From assembly GCA_017987115.1 (NCBI GenBank), contig JAGNUG010000025.1, forward strand, positions 1 through 36,653: DNA of 36,653 nt. The letters are read 5' to 3'. Positions 8,363 through 15,736 of the stretch are shown piece by piece. The position numbers and the translations under genes are program-made. Under the pieces are notes generated by a model. That model was not told the DNA's origin. It saw only the letters and a list, made by a program, of their open reading frames with translations, and did no database searches. Numbering within the stretch: the first letter of the stretch is position 1; the number at the start of each line of letters is the position of its first letter. The stretch is from Flavobacteriales bacterium. GTDB taxonomy: Bacteria > Bacteroidota > Bacteroidia > Flavobacteriales_F > PHOS-HE28.

Positions 8363-8920
8363 TTAGCTGCGAGTTTGAGGATATTCTCCATCCGATGATA
8401 ACTCGCTTGTTGAGGTAACGTCCAACTGGCCGTGTACGGATCCCGTGTTCTTCATATTACCGGTGATCGCAACGCCTGTGATCTTCAGCATCTGTGCAAC
8501 TTTCCCATCTGTTGTATCCCAATACTTGGCTTCCGTTGGTCGTAGACATAATAATGTCAATTCCTTGTCTTCCGCACCATCTGGGAACCATGCTTTTGCC
8601 AATAATGTGAACAATGCTCGCTTTTTCTCAAGGTCATCACTGATGGTTACATCGCCCTGGAGCCATAAATATTCGGAATGTGAATTGTCACCGACCGTGA
8701 TCATTGCGCAAGGGTTTTTTCTGATCCGCGCATTTTTTTCGCTGAGGCGATTGCTTAAGAACCAAAGGTTACCATCGTCATCTACTTCTTGGATCATCAT
8801 AGGGCAGGCCTCGGGCAGTTTGCCCATTACCGTGTGGAACATGCAGATCGCATTGTGCCCAATGATCTCTCTTAATTTCTCGATGGCCGGGCCATCCTTC
8901 AGGTTCTGAGTATTTGCCAT
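8363..8920 (-). CDS. Pyridoxamine 5'-phosphate oxidase-like protein, general stress protein 26 type
   Basis: This 185-residue protein has the split beta-barrel FMN-binding fold. Recognisable blocks are 'LREIIGHNAICMFHTVMGKL' (first strands), 'DDDGNLWFLSNRLSEKNARI' (the Gsp26 pattern of 'WFxSxxxSxKxxxI'), 'MITVGDNSHSEYLWLQGDVT' and 'PTEAKYWDTTDGKV' near the C-terminus. The family binds flavin or related cofactors and is induced by general stress in Bacillus; substrates are not well known. The last 25 residues (after 'NMKNTGSVHG') extend beyond the domain. The first Met at 8920 is the natural start. It sits upstream of the disordered-protein/DUF892 pair on the same strand, 161 bp away. Confidence 0.92.
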   Translation of the reverse strand: MANTQNLKDGPAIEKLREIIGHNAICMFHTVMGKLPEACPMMIQEVDDDGNLWFLSNRLSEKNARIRKNPCAMITVGDNSHSEYLWLQGDVTISDDLEKKRALFTLLAKAWFPDGAEDKELTLLCLRPTEAKYWDTTDGKVAQMLKITGVAITGNMKNTGSVHGQLDVTSTSELSSDGEYPQTRS

Positions 8921-9055
8921 TGTTCTTGTTTTTCATGGGGTAATGCTGATCGTGTACCATCCAGATCATCACGTGATCATGTCCTTGGGATGACTATTAT
9001 CAACTCCATCATTGTGGTATGGATCACCCTGTTCGTGGAGGTATAGCCTCGTTCG

Positions 9056-9430
9056 CTACGTGGTCTCGATCACGGACAGAATATTTCCTGCAGGATCCTT
9101 GAACCAAGCGATAGCAGGCCCACCATTGTCCGCGATGCCGTCCTCATCGGTTCGGTGATCCGCATACTGCTCCATTTTAACACCTTTGCTGCGTAGTGCT
9201 TTCACGGTTTTACGAATGTCCGTCACCGGAAAATTGAGAACAGTGAATGTTGCAGGTTGATGATCTTCTTTCGGGTAAAGGATGGTGGGTGTGCCGCCTT
9301 CAGTTTGCAAGGTCAACATGCCCATGCTGTCTTTTTCTACCGATAGTCCTAACAGGCCCTGATAGAATTCCTGAGCTGCTTGTAGGTCGTTCACGGAATA
9401 TCCGCCGAATGCTTTCGATCTGTTCAACAT
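9056..9430 (-). CDS. VOC-superfamily (glyoxalase/bleomycin-resistance-like) protein
   Basis: About 124 residues from the ATG at 9430 ('MLNRSKAFGGYSVNDLQAAQ'), the usual start of the fold. A start at 9475 would add 15 residues with no counterpart in the family. Both halves of a single VOC module are visible: 'AFGGYSVNDLQAAQEFYQGL' then 'GTPTILYPKEDHQPATFTVL', and 'FPVTDIRKTVKALRSKGVKM' then 'GPAIAWFKDPAGNILSVIET'. The closing 'FKDPAGNxLxxxE' carries the conserved metal-site Glu. Such small VOC proteins act as dimers in detoxification or ring-cleavage chemistry; the substrate cannot be read from sequence. Confidence 0.9.
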   Translation of the reverse strand: MLNRSKAFGGYSVNDLQAAQEFYQGLLGLSVEKDSMGMLTLQTEGGTPTILYPKEDHQPATFTVLNFPVTDIRKTVKALRSKGVKMEQYADHRTDEDGIADNGGPAIAWFKDPAGNILSVIETT

Positions 9431-9556
9431 GGTAATGGGGCTTTGCCGTGCACCTTTTCGCGGCACAATGTTCAAACCACGGCTTCGTTGGGTGAAAATC
9501 TTTTAGTGCTGTGCATGGTATGACTGTTGCGATCTTGAACGCAAAACCAAAAGACC

Positions 9557-9911
9557 ATGAAAAGTGAATATAAAAAGTGTATTGAAGCCTGTCAGGATTG
9601 CGCGAATGCATGTGAGCAGTGTGCTACCGCATGCCTGCATGAAGATGATGTTAAAGCGATGGGTTGCGTGCATTGAACTGGACCGCTATTGTGCGGACAT
9701 CTGCCGGTTGGCGGTTGCGTTCATGGCAAGGGCCGATCAACATACAGATCGCTTTGCTCACCAACTCTGTGCGTTGTGTGCGGAGATATGCGAAGCCTGT
9801 GCGGAGGAATGTCGCCAACACGATATCGAGCATTGCCAGAACTGTGCGGATGCCTGTGAAGCATGCGCTAAAGCGTGTCAGGAAATGGTGAAGGACGGCA
9901 GTGCTGTTTGA
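9557..9911 (+). pseudogene. DUF326/Csp four-helix-bundle copper-binding protein, frameshifted by one base
   Basis: From the ATG at 9557 the frame reads 'MKSEYKKCIEACQDCANACE', then 'CATACLHEDDVKAMG', and stops at a TGA near 9677. The remainder, 'CIELDRYCADICRLAVAFMA' to 'ACEACAKACQEMVKDGSAV', lies in the next frame and ends at 9911. Dropping one G from GGG at 9661-9663 joins them as '...DVKAMVACIELDRYCADIC', exactly the family pattern. The repaired protein has about 117 residues and 19 Cys, mostly in CxxC/CxxxC spacing, as in cytosolic copper storage proteins that line a helix bundle with thiolates. Everything else is intact, so this is either a very recent mutation or a homopolymer sequencing error. 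An ATG at 9564 in the second frame gives a poor N-terminus and is unlikely to be native. Confidence 0.8.
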
Positions 9912-10257
9912 TCATGCTACGAATTCCCACTGAATGGTGGAGCACGCATTGGTTCAACGATCACAATGGGTACAGATTCCTGGCAGTTGGGCTCCATTCG
10001 CGGCCAGCACGGCACGTATCATTGATGCGGAACCGGGTTTCGGGAATGATGATGAGCATTGCGAGAGAGCATCATTTCACTGTGCCCGTTATGCATGTGA
10101 TCTCGATCGGATCGTATTGGTGTTAGTACAGTAACTTTTGTTCGAGGGGGATCATCGCATTGGTCTTTCAACAGTGGTCGGGCTCAGCGAGCATGTTCCA
10201 CATGGATGTTCTGGTCGATCTTCAGTGGATATTATTGTTAGCCGGTAGGTACATGGA
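9912..10257. other. Gene-free stretch
   Basis: About 350 bases between the DUF326 gene and the convergent MgtC gene. Two short plus-strand frames (9934-10134 and 9875-10126) overlap each other and show no family pattern. I see nothing else. Confidence 0.5.
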
Positions 10258-10764
10258 CTAAACTTCGTTCTTCACCTGTTCTATTCGGGTGAGCTCTTTT
10301 GCTCCTCCTTTTTGTAACCTTGCCCGCCACCGCGCATACCATTTGTAACGGTGCATGCTGAGCAGGAAATACAATGCTAAGGAAGCAAGCAAGGCAATTA
10401 GGTATAGGTCCAGACCAATGGATACCCCGACTCCTGCCGTGGCCCAAACTGTCGCCGCTGTTGTGAGCCCTTGAGCTTCCTTTTCATCCTTGTCCTTGAA
10501 GATGATACCGGCGCCAAGAAAACCGATCCCTTCTATGATCGCTGCGATCACACGTGCCTCGCTTGTGGGGTCGTTGATCAAGTCCGCTACCGTTCCAAAA
10601 AGGGCCGCTCCCATGGCCACGGCAGCATATGTGCGGATGCCCGCACTGTGTCCGGATCGTTCACGATCATAGCCAATGAACGCACCTAATGCAAATGCAA
10701 AGCACAACTTCAATGCGATCAATAATTCAAGTTCCAGGTCAATATGCATGTGGCATATCACCAT
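10258..10764 (-). CDS. MgtC/SapB-family membrane protein
   Basis: This 168-residue protein carries the MgtC/SapB membrane domain. It begins 'LIALKLCFAFALGAFIGYDR' with the conserved 'GxxxGxxRE/D-R' turn, then 'RSGHSAGIRTYAAVAMGAAL', 'EGIGFLGAGIIFKDK' and 'QGLTTAATVWATAGVGVSIG', all family hallmarks. About five helices are visible. A short basic C-terminal tail ('RYKWYARWRARLQKGG') replaces the larger C-terminal domain of Salmonella MgtC. The likely start is Met-1 at 10764 or Met-7 at 10746. MgtC-like proteins are linked to growth at low magnesium and to modulation of ATP synthase in some pathogens; here a housekeeping or stress role is more likely. Confidence 0.93.
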   Translation of the reverse strand: MVICHMHIDLELELLIALKLCFAFALGAFIGYDRERSGHSAGIRTYAAVAMGAALFGTVADLINDPTSEARVIAAIIEGIGFLGAGIIFKDKDEKEAQGLTTAATVWATAGVGVSIGLDLYLIALLASLALYFLLSMHRYKWYARWRARLQKGGAKELTRIEQVKNEV

Positions 10765-10952
10765 ATTACACTATCCATGCCGCGCACAGATCGACGCGGA
10801 ACATGTTCGCGATAATTGTGCGCTAATTACACATTATGGTGTTGGGGCTTGCACAATTGGCAACAGCGAAGTATTCTTTCCCAACTGGTGGTGTTCAATA
10901 CGGGAGCGTAAAGTGGTAATACGATATCGATGCACGATCGGATGAATGTGCC

Positions 10953-11693
10953 ATGATCTTCAGGACGTATCACGGATTGACATCTCCCGATCGCCGCAAG
11001 AGGGAGTCCTTTGTTGCTCAGGCCGCTAAGAAAGGAGCGCAACTCGTAGTTTTTCCTGAAGATGCCGTTACTGGTCCCCTGACCGGACAAACGGCTTTTA
11101 TTGACAACGCACCTGTTTATTTAAGGCACTTCCAAAAATTGGCGATCAAGTTCAACATCGATATTGTTCCTGGCTCCTGGACCGTTCTGGATGAAGGTCT
11201 TCTATACAATACGTCCTACTATATAAACAAAGATGGCTGTGTTGCCGGAAGTTACAGTAAGATCAATCTGTGGGAAACAGAGAAATTATCACATGCACCA
11301 GGTAGAGCGGTTCTGTATTACCGACCGCACATGGTTTAATGGGTCAGATCATTTGCTGGGATCTGTCATTCCCAATGTGCTTTGAAGCAATGAATGGACT
11401 TGGTGTTGAAATAGTGATCTCACCTACATGTTGGGTCGTTCACGATGCCAGAGCATCACGTTGAGGATGTGGTTGATGACGCAGTGCTATTGAGAGATTC
11501 ATTGTGTCTAGCGCGTGTGTTCGCGAACAATATCATTTTCGCGTAATGCAATGCAGCAGGTGAACTGGATGTGAATGGTGTGGTTACTGTCCTTAGTGGT
11601 AGGAGCCAAGTAACACATCCGGTCGAAAAAGTGATCTACAAAGCGCAGGGTAACGAGGAAGAGCTCCTATTGACACGTGTCCAACTACGCTGA
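10953..11693 (+). pseudogene. Carbon-nitrogen hydrolase (nitrilase/amidase family), degraded
   Basis: Three reading frames together spell one nitrilase-family protein. Frame one (10953-11339) has the catalytic Glu in 'GAQLVVFPEDAVTGPL' and the catalytic Lys in 'GSYSKINLWETEKLSHAPG'. From about 11339 the next frame gives 'GQIICWDLSFPMCFEAMNG' with the catalytic Cys, then 'VEIVISPTCWVVHDARAS'. From about 11450 the third frame runs 'EHHVEDVVDDAVLLRDSL', 'ARVFANNIIFA', an in-frame TAA near 11546, then 'CNAAGELDVNGVVTVLSG' to a stop at 11691-11693. All three catalytic residues remain but the protein cannot be made. The N-terminal strand before 'PDRRKRE' is also not recognisable in frame. With two frameshifts and a stop, true decay is more likely than sequencing error. 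Confidence 0.88.
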
Positions 11694-11727
11694 ACTTCTG
11701 GCTCAATTATCAAGGGTACAAATATTA

Positions 11728-11756
11728 AAAGGCCGGTCCAGTTAGGACCGACCTTT
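11728..11756. terminator. Hairpin between the nitrilase remnant and the DUF1328 gene
   Basis: AAAGGCCGGTCC (11728-11739) pairs with GGACCGACCTTT (11745-11756), with a single C/A mismatch, around the loop AGTTA. A-rich and T-rich arms at both ends suit termination from both directions; it sits between the plus-strand remnant and the minus-strand DUF1328 gene. Confidence 0.65.
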
Positions 11757-11824
11757 AATGCGCCGGTGACTTTCCACCATGCTCGCGAACGAGACTCCAC
11801 CGACCATCAATGCCTGGACGGCGC

Positions 11825-11998
11825 CTAGGTATTCTTAGGCCAGATCCGTCCTCCGAAGATCAGTGACAAGACGAAAAGCACAAGGAAGATATAGAAAATG
11901 ATCTTCGCGATCTCCGCTGCTCCAGCGGCAAGTCCTCCGAATCCCAAGAATGCCGCGATAAGCGCGATAACTAAAAAGGTAATTACATAACGTAGCAT
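11825..11998 (-). CDS. DUF1328-family small membrane protein
   Basis: From the ATG at 11998 the product has 57 residues, '[20 protein letters not shown]', then '[20 protein letters not shown]' and '[17 protein letters not shown]'. Two hydrophobic helices joined by '[14 protein letters not shown]' are the exact DUF1328 pattern (E. coli YtjA is a member). A start at 12031 would add 11 polar residues not found in the family. These proteins are commonly expressed in stress or stationary phase; no activity is known. It is a single gene, with convergent and divergent neighbours. Confidence 0.92.
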   Translation of the reverse strand: MLRYVITFLVIALIAAFLGFGGLAAGAAEIAKIIFYIFLVLFVLSLIFGGRIWPKNT

Positions 11999-12384
11999 GG
12001 TAATGTGGTTTAGTTGGTTCGTTGTGATCATAGCACGTTACATACCATTGTCGTTTGAGCACGATCTTTAGTGAGAACTGTGGAAATAATTCCCCCGGTA
12101 GCGGATAGTAGTGGGGAAGGATCTTCGACCCTGAGCTACGCGCATCATATCCGGAATGTTAGGATAATTTAGAATGCGATCGTGTTCGTTCATAGGGCAG
12201 TTCAAGGTGCTAAAAAATGCTCTGGATGGTGGTGATATGAGCTTGAAATGGATTCTTTGAGCATACGTTCACCACATGTTGTTCGTGGCCCGGCGATCAA
12301 AGCTGCAATTCGAATTTTATCAATGATTTTGACTTATGGCATGCAATTGGAAAATGTGAGTTCTTCAAAAACACATGAAATAAA
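11999..12384. other. Divergent intergenic region (DUF1328 / OmpA lipoprotein)
   Basis: About 390 bases that must carry promoters for both divergent genes. The 90 bases before 12385 are strongly A/T-rich ('ATTTTATCAATGATTTTGAC', 'AAAACACATGAAATAAA'), consistent with a promoter and leader for the OmpA gene, but I cannot identify an exact -33/-7 pair. Confidence 0.4.
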
Positions 12385-13074
12385 ATGAGAACCTTTAACC
12401 TCAATACCACGAATTCGATCACAGTACTTTTTTCTTTATCCTTGGCTTTCTGTTCAATAAGCTGTAATACATCCCGCGCCGTGCGTGGAGGTGCCGTAGG
12501 AACCGGGGTAGGAGCTGGCGCTGGAGCAGTGATCGGAAATCAATTCGGTGATAATGGCTCTGTTGTAGGTGCCATCATTGGAGCGGCTGTTGGTGGTACT
12601 ACCGGTGCTTTGATCGGCAGGCACATGGATAAGCAAGCTGAAGAACTCCGAAATGATCTTGAAGGGGCCGAAGTTACCCGAGTGGGTGAGGGGATCAAGA
12701 TCACATTTGACAGCGGCTTGCTCTTCGCAGTTAATCAGAGCTCACTCAGTCCTGCTGCTCAGAACAACTTAGGCAGTTTGGCTTCCACACTTTTGAAGTA
12801 TGATGACACCGAGGTTCTGATCGAAGGCCACACGGATGCAGATGGAAGTGACGCATTGAACCAGCAACTTTCAGAGGAGCGAGCAAAAAGTGTTGATCGG
12901 TTCCTGATCCAAAAGGGTTTGAAGCCTTCTCGTATGAGCACCGTGGGCTACGGAGAGACTCAGCCGGTGGCCGATAATACATCCGACCAAGGGAAGGCAC
13001 AGAACCGTCGCGTGGAGATCGCGATATACGCCAATGACCGAATGAAGAAAGCTGCAGAGAAAGGACAGTTGTAG
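12385..13074 (+). CDS. OmpA-family outer-membrane lipoprotein with glycine-zipper domain
   Basis: This 229-residue protein has a signal peptide ending in the lipobox 'CSISC' with Cys27 as the lipidated residue. A glycine-zipper stretch follows (residues 36-80: 'GGAVGTGVGAGAGAVIG', 'VVGAIIGAAVGGTTGALIG'), as in YMGG/YiaD-type proteins that insert in or span the outer membrane. The OmpA domain (about 105-225) binds peptidoglycan, with 'VLIEGHTDADGSDALNQQLS', 'ERAKSVDRFLIQKGL', 'VGYGETQPVADN' and 'AQNRRVEIAI' holding the expected Asp and Arg contacts. It resembles E. coli YiaD in layout. Its role is to tie outer membrane to cell wall. A strong terminator follows at 13102. Confidence 0.95.
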   Translation: MRTFNLNTTNSITVLFSLSLAFCSISCNTSRAVRGGAVGTGVGAGAGAVIGNQFGDNGSVVGAIIGAAVGGTTGALIGRHMDKQAEELRNDLEGAEVTRVGEGIKITFDSGLLFAVNQSSLSPAAQNNLGSLASTLLKYDDTEVLIEGHTDADGSDALNQQLSEERAKSVDRFLIQKGLKPSRMSTVGYGETQPVADNTSDQGKAQNRRVEIAIYANDRMKKAAEKGQL

Positions 13075-13101
13075 GTCCATTAAAGTAGAACCCGTTCCTG
13101 G

Positions 13102-13130
13102 AAGGACCATGCATTCCGCATGGTCCTTTT
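13102..13130 (+). terminator. Rho-independent terminator of the OmpA lipoprotein gene
   Basis: AAGGACCATGC (13102-13112) pairs perfectly with GCATGGTCCTT (13118-13128) around ATTCC and is followed by further T residues. It lies 27 bases after the stop codon. Confidence 0.85.
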
Positions 13131-13583
13131 ATTGTGGAATACTGTGTGGAACCCATGTTCGGCGATGCAAATCCGATGGATAGGGTTTAGGTGCCAGCAT
13201 AGTGGGAAACTGACAGGTCATTGTTTCTCCGGATGAACTGCGATTTTCTACCAGCATGATATGCTGACGTTTACTGAAGTGCAAGACTGGATACACCTGC
13301 TTCAAGACCGCGAATGGTTAGGTTTTCAGCTGATACTGAGATCCATAGTGCTAAAACATATCTAAGCACAGCATAGCGGTGAAGAACAATTGGTTCACCA
13401 CATACTATTGCCTTTAGACTTACATAGAAAGAACAATAGCATTAGCAACGCTGATTCCTGCTCAGAGAATGAGCCATAGGATCCAATACAACATGCGAGC
13501 ACCCAATTGAGCAGAACCTCAAGATGTGCATAGGGGGTTATTTTATCGGTCGAATTTTATTGATCTGTAACTCACGTTCGGAG
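13131..13583. other. Gene-free stretch
   Basis: About 450 bases between the OmpA terminator and the convergent DksA-like gene. I found no coding frame with a family pattern, no strong hairpin and no repeat. Confidence 0.5.
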
Positions 13584-13964
13584 CTAACGGGCTTCTTGCT
13601 GTTTAGCCTCCACGCGTGTGGTTGCATGCGGCACGGAAAGCAACCGTGCTTTGGGGATCAATTCACCCGTGATACGACAAACTCCGTAGCTGCCATTCCT
13701 TATTCGTGCAAGAGCATTCATTAACTGCTCAATGAATTTTTCCTGCCGTACAGCTAACATCATGAGTTCTTCTCTTTGTAAAGATGAATTTCCTTCTTCC
13801 ATGTTGTGGGATGCGAATGACGTATCATCTGTACCATTTCCAGAGTTATTCGTCAGTGAGGAACGCAATTCGTCCAGGTCATTCTGTGCAGCGGTCAGTT
13901 TGCGCGTGATGACCTCCTTGAATTCCTGTAGATCGGTCTTGTTATATCGTTTATTCTCTTCCAT
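13584..13964 (-). CDS. TraR/DksA-family protein, cysteine-poor Bacteroidota type
   Basis: About 126 residues from the ATG at 13964 ('MEENKRYNKTDLQEFKEVIT'). A longer GTG start at 14033 would fall inside the terminator hairpin of the upstream gene, so I reject it. The N-terminal half is a long coiled-coil helix pair ('LQEFKEVITRKLTAAQNDLD'). The C-terminal half has 'LARIRNGSYGVCRITGELIP' and 'KARLLSVPHATTRVEAKQ', the DksA zinc-finger region, in which only one of four Cys remains. This is a common Bacteroidota variant and does not imply a broken gene. DksA proteins enter the RNA polymerase secondary channel and adjust transcription in stress or starvation. Confidence 0.9.
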   Translation of the reverse strand: MEENKRYNKTDLQEFKEVITRKLTAAQNDLDELRSSLTNNSGNGTDDTSFASHNMEEGNSSLQREELMMLAVRQEKFIEQLMNALARIRNGSYGVCRITGELIPKARLLSVPHATTRVEAKQQEAR

Positions 13965-14013
13965 GCTCTTTAACGGGTTCGAATTTATGTGATCATTTTT
14001 GGTTCTAATGCGA

Positions 14014-14043
14014 AAAAAACCCGTGCGGAACACGGGTCTTTTT
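14014..14043 (-). terminator. Rho-independent terminator downstream of the DUF2383 gene
   Basis: On the minus strand CCCGTG (14036-14031) and CACGGG (14025-14020) form the stem, followed by seven T. The other strand also ends in a T-rich run, so it may work both ways. It lies 29 bases past the DUF2383 stop and separates that gene from the DksA-like gene. Confidence 0.85.
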
Positions 14044-14071
14044 CACATTTACGGATCAGCTGTTTATCTGC

Positions 14072-14533
14072 TCACTCTTCAACAGCTTCAAATGTTTTCC
14101 TTAGATCAATAACCCTGTTGAGATCCGATTGCACCTCGGCTCGCTGCTTCATCAATGGTTCACGCAAGCTCATAGCAAGGTCCGCGTCGGACAATACATC
14201 ATCGTACTGTTCCAGCAGGTATTTCTCACCCCGTTCGCATTCCTTTAGAACATTTGCGTTATCAGAAGTGCTTAATGCATCACGAACATCGATCCATGCA
14301 CGATGAAGATCACCTTTGATCGTTCCATCGTGATGTGCTCTTCCGGGTTCGAGAGTTTGAAGTCCTGCATCCAGGTCCGCTTCCAGGGGTACACGATGCA
14401 ATGCCATCGTTTCTAGAAGTGCTTTCACTCGAATGTCCTCGGCACGATTACTAGCTTCCTGATAACCTTTCTTACTGTCCACGATAAGATCATGGATGCT
14501 TTGTAGTTTGTTCACTTGTTCTTTAATGTCCAT
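14072..14533 (-). CDS. DUF2383 (PA2169-family) four-helix-bundle protein
   Basis: This 153-residue soluble helical protein begins 'MDIKEQVNKLQSIHDLIVDS', followed by 'KKGYQEASNRAEDIRVKALL', the typical opening of the PA2169/DUF2383 family ('LN.LI.T..DG..GY..AA'). The middle has 'GRAHHDGTIKGDLHRAWIDV' and 'LKECERGEKYLLEQYDDVL', again matching family blocks. The fold is ferritin-like, though metal ligands are not clear. Members are often found with DUF892, CsbD and catalase genes in stress-associated sets, as here. Transcribed alone, with its own terminator. Function unknown. Confidence 0.9.
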   Translation of the reverse strand: MDIKEQVNKLQSIHDLIVDSKKGYQEASNRAEDIRVKALLETMALHRVPLEADLDAGLQTLEPGRAHHDGTIKGDLHRAWIDVRDALSTSDNANVLKECERGEKYLLEQYDDVLSDADLAMSLREPLMKQRAEVQSDLNRVIDLRKTFEAVEE

Positions 14534-14682
14534 TTTCGATCGTTTTTACTCAATTGGTGGCAACACATATGCCAAGCCAGTGAACCATGATCCCTAGTGC
14601 ATGAACTATTTTCAGGTGGGGAATCTTTGACGCGACCTAAGTACTGATCGTGGAGATCATGCCCACATGTCGTGCGCCATGA

Positions 14683-15264
14683 TCAATCCCGCTCCGCAGC
14701 CTCCTTGATCTTGCGGATACGGGCGAAACCATTGGCCCACAACTCTAACTGGTCGCATAATTCGGCGATTTTTTTCTTATGCTGTGCACGAGGTTGGAAC
14801 TTAGTGAACTTTTCGAAGTCCTCATAGAGAGAAAGAGCGAGCTGCGTTCTGATGGATGCCATTTGTAATTCGACGATCACCTGCCGCAACTGTTCCACCG
14901 CTCGGGTTCCATTATCCGACCCGTAGCTCACGAATCCTACAGGCTTGTTGTTCCATTCCTTGTAGAGAAAGTCCAACGCGTTCTTCAAGGCAGCACTAGT
15001 GCCGTGGTTGTATTCCGGCGTTACCAGAATGAATGCATCGAATGGATCGATCTTTTTCGACCACTTCTTGGTATGTGGTTGCTGGTAGTTACCCTGCATT
15101 GGCGACTTTGGCTCGTCCAAGAACGGTAGATCGAATTCCTGTATGTCGACCAATTCATAGCTCACATCCTTTCGCTTCTTTACTTGCTCGTGAAACCATT
15201 TGCCCACGGCAATACCATTACGGCCCGGCCTCGTACTACCAACAATGATCGCGATCTTCATCAT
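14683..15264 (-). CDS. NAD(P)H-dependent FMN reductase (flavodoxin-like)
   Basis: This 193-residue enzyme of the NADPH-dependent FMN reductase family has the flavin phosphate-binding loop 'IIVGSTRPGRNGIAVGKW' at the N-terminus and the second flavin motif 'LVTPEYNHGTSAALKNALDF' near residue 90, then 'KPVGFVSYGSDNGTRAVEQL'. It reduces flavins, quinones or azo compounds with NAD(P)H in the cytoplasm. An extended Lys/Arg-rich C-terminal helix ('RAQHKKKIAELCDQLELW') is visible. Start at 15264 or at the adjacent Met at 15261. The gene begins only 2 bases after the stop of the lipoprotein gene at 15267, so it is the last gene of a three-gene operon. Confidence 0.93.
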   Translation of the reverse strand: MMKIAIIVGSTRPGRNGIAVGKWFHEQVKKRKDVSYELVDIQEFDLPFLDEPKSPMQGNYQQPHTKKWSKKIDPFDAFILVTPEYNHGTSAALKNALDFLYKEWNNKPVGFVSYGSDNGTRAVEQLRQVIVELQMASIRTQLALSLYEDFEKFTKFQPRAQHKKKIAELCDQLELWANGFARIRKIKEAAERD

Positions 15265-15266
15265 GA

Positions 15267-15698
15267 CTATCGTGGGACCAAGTGCAATTCAAGATCATCA
15301 CCTTTTTCACGCAACCACAATTCATCTTCCTTCAATCGCAGGATCTCATAGGTGCGGTCCGCGGCACCGTTCTCAAAGTCCAACCGCAGATCCTCCTTGC
15401 TGTCCTCCAAGCTCCAAGTGCCATCGGTCTGGAATTCGAAGCTTAGACTCCCTAAATTGTACAGTGCAGCCAGTGTTGCATTTCCATTATGCAACATCTG
15501 AAGTTCATATTGATCGAAGTCAGAAGTAACGGTCTGCCCGTTGTTGATAGCTTGCTCCACGCGCCATGTATTTGCGATCCGCTCTTTCTTGGACCGTAAG
15601 CTGACTAGCGGGCCATCCTCGTACTTCTTGCAGCTTGTGGTCAATAGACCGATCGCTAGGGTAAGGAGAAATGTTCTTCTTAATGTTTTCATGTTCAT
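15267..15698 (-). CDS. Lipoprotein, lipocalin-like, paralogue of the upstream gene
   Basis: About 143 residues from the ATG at 15698, with a second Met two codons later. The signal peptide ends in the lipobox 'LLTTSC', followed by 'KKYEDGPLVSLRSKKERIAN'. The mature part is a small beta-rich domain: 'TWRVEQAINNGQTVTSDF', 'YELQMLHNGNATLAALYN', 'FEFQTDGTWSLEDSKEDL', 'DRTYEILRLKEDELWLRE', 'GDDLELHLVPR'. This looks like the lipocalin-like domain of many Bacteroidota lipoproteins, in which a loss-of-function-style alternating beta pattern makes an eight-strand barrel. It is clearly homologous to the next gene upstream. Ligand unknown. Operon with 15737-16171 and the FMN reductase. Confidence 0.85.
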   Translation of the reverse strand: MNMKTLRRTFLLTLAIGLLTTSCKKYEDGPLVSLRSKKERIANTWRVEQAINNGQTVTSDFDQYELQMLHNGNATLAALYNLGSLSFEFQTDGTWSLEDSKEDLRLDFENGAADRTYEILRLKEDELWLREKGDDLELHLVPR

Positions 15699-15736
15699 AT
15701 TCGTGTTAAGGTCGTGCGTGTAGGTAGTTTCGGATC

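Noticed and set aside
8968-8977. Palindrome ATCACGTGAT upstream of the PNPOx-like gene
   Set aside because: Ten bases is short and GATC/CACGTG-like palindromes are frequent in this sequence; no second copy was tied to a related gene.
9934-10134. Plus-strand 66-residue frame with several Cys/His after the DUF326 gene
   Set aside because: No CxxC pairs or known pattern; a second frame over the same bases is equally long.
10953-11693. Programmed frameshifting as an explanation of the nitrilase gene
   Set aside because: Two shifts plus an in-frame TAA are needed, and no slippery site with a stimulating structure is apparent, so decay is simpler.
13584-14033. Longer 149-residue version of the DksA-like protein starting with GTG at 14033
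   Set aside because: Its start lies inside the terminator hairpin of the upstream DUF2383 gene, and the extra 23 residues have no family counterpart.
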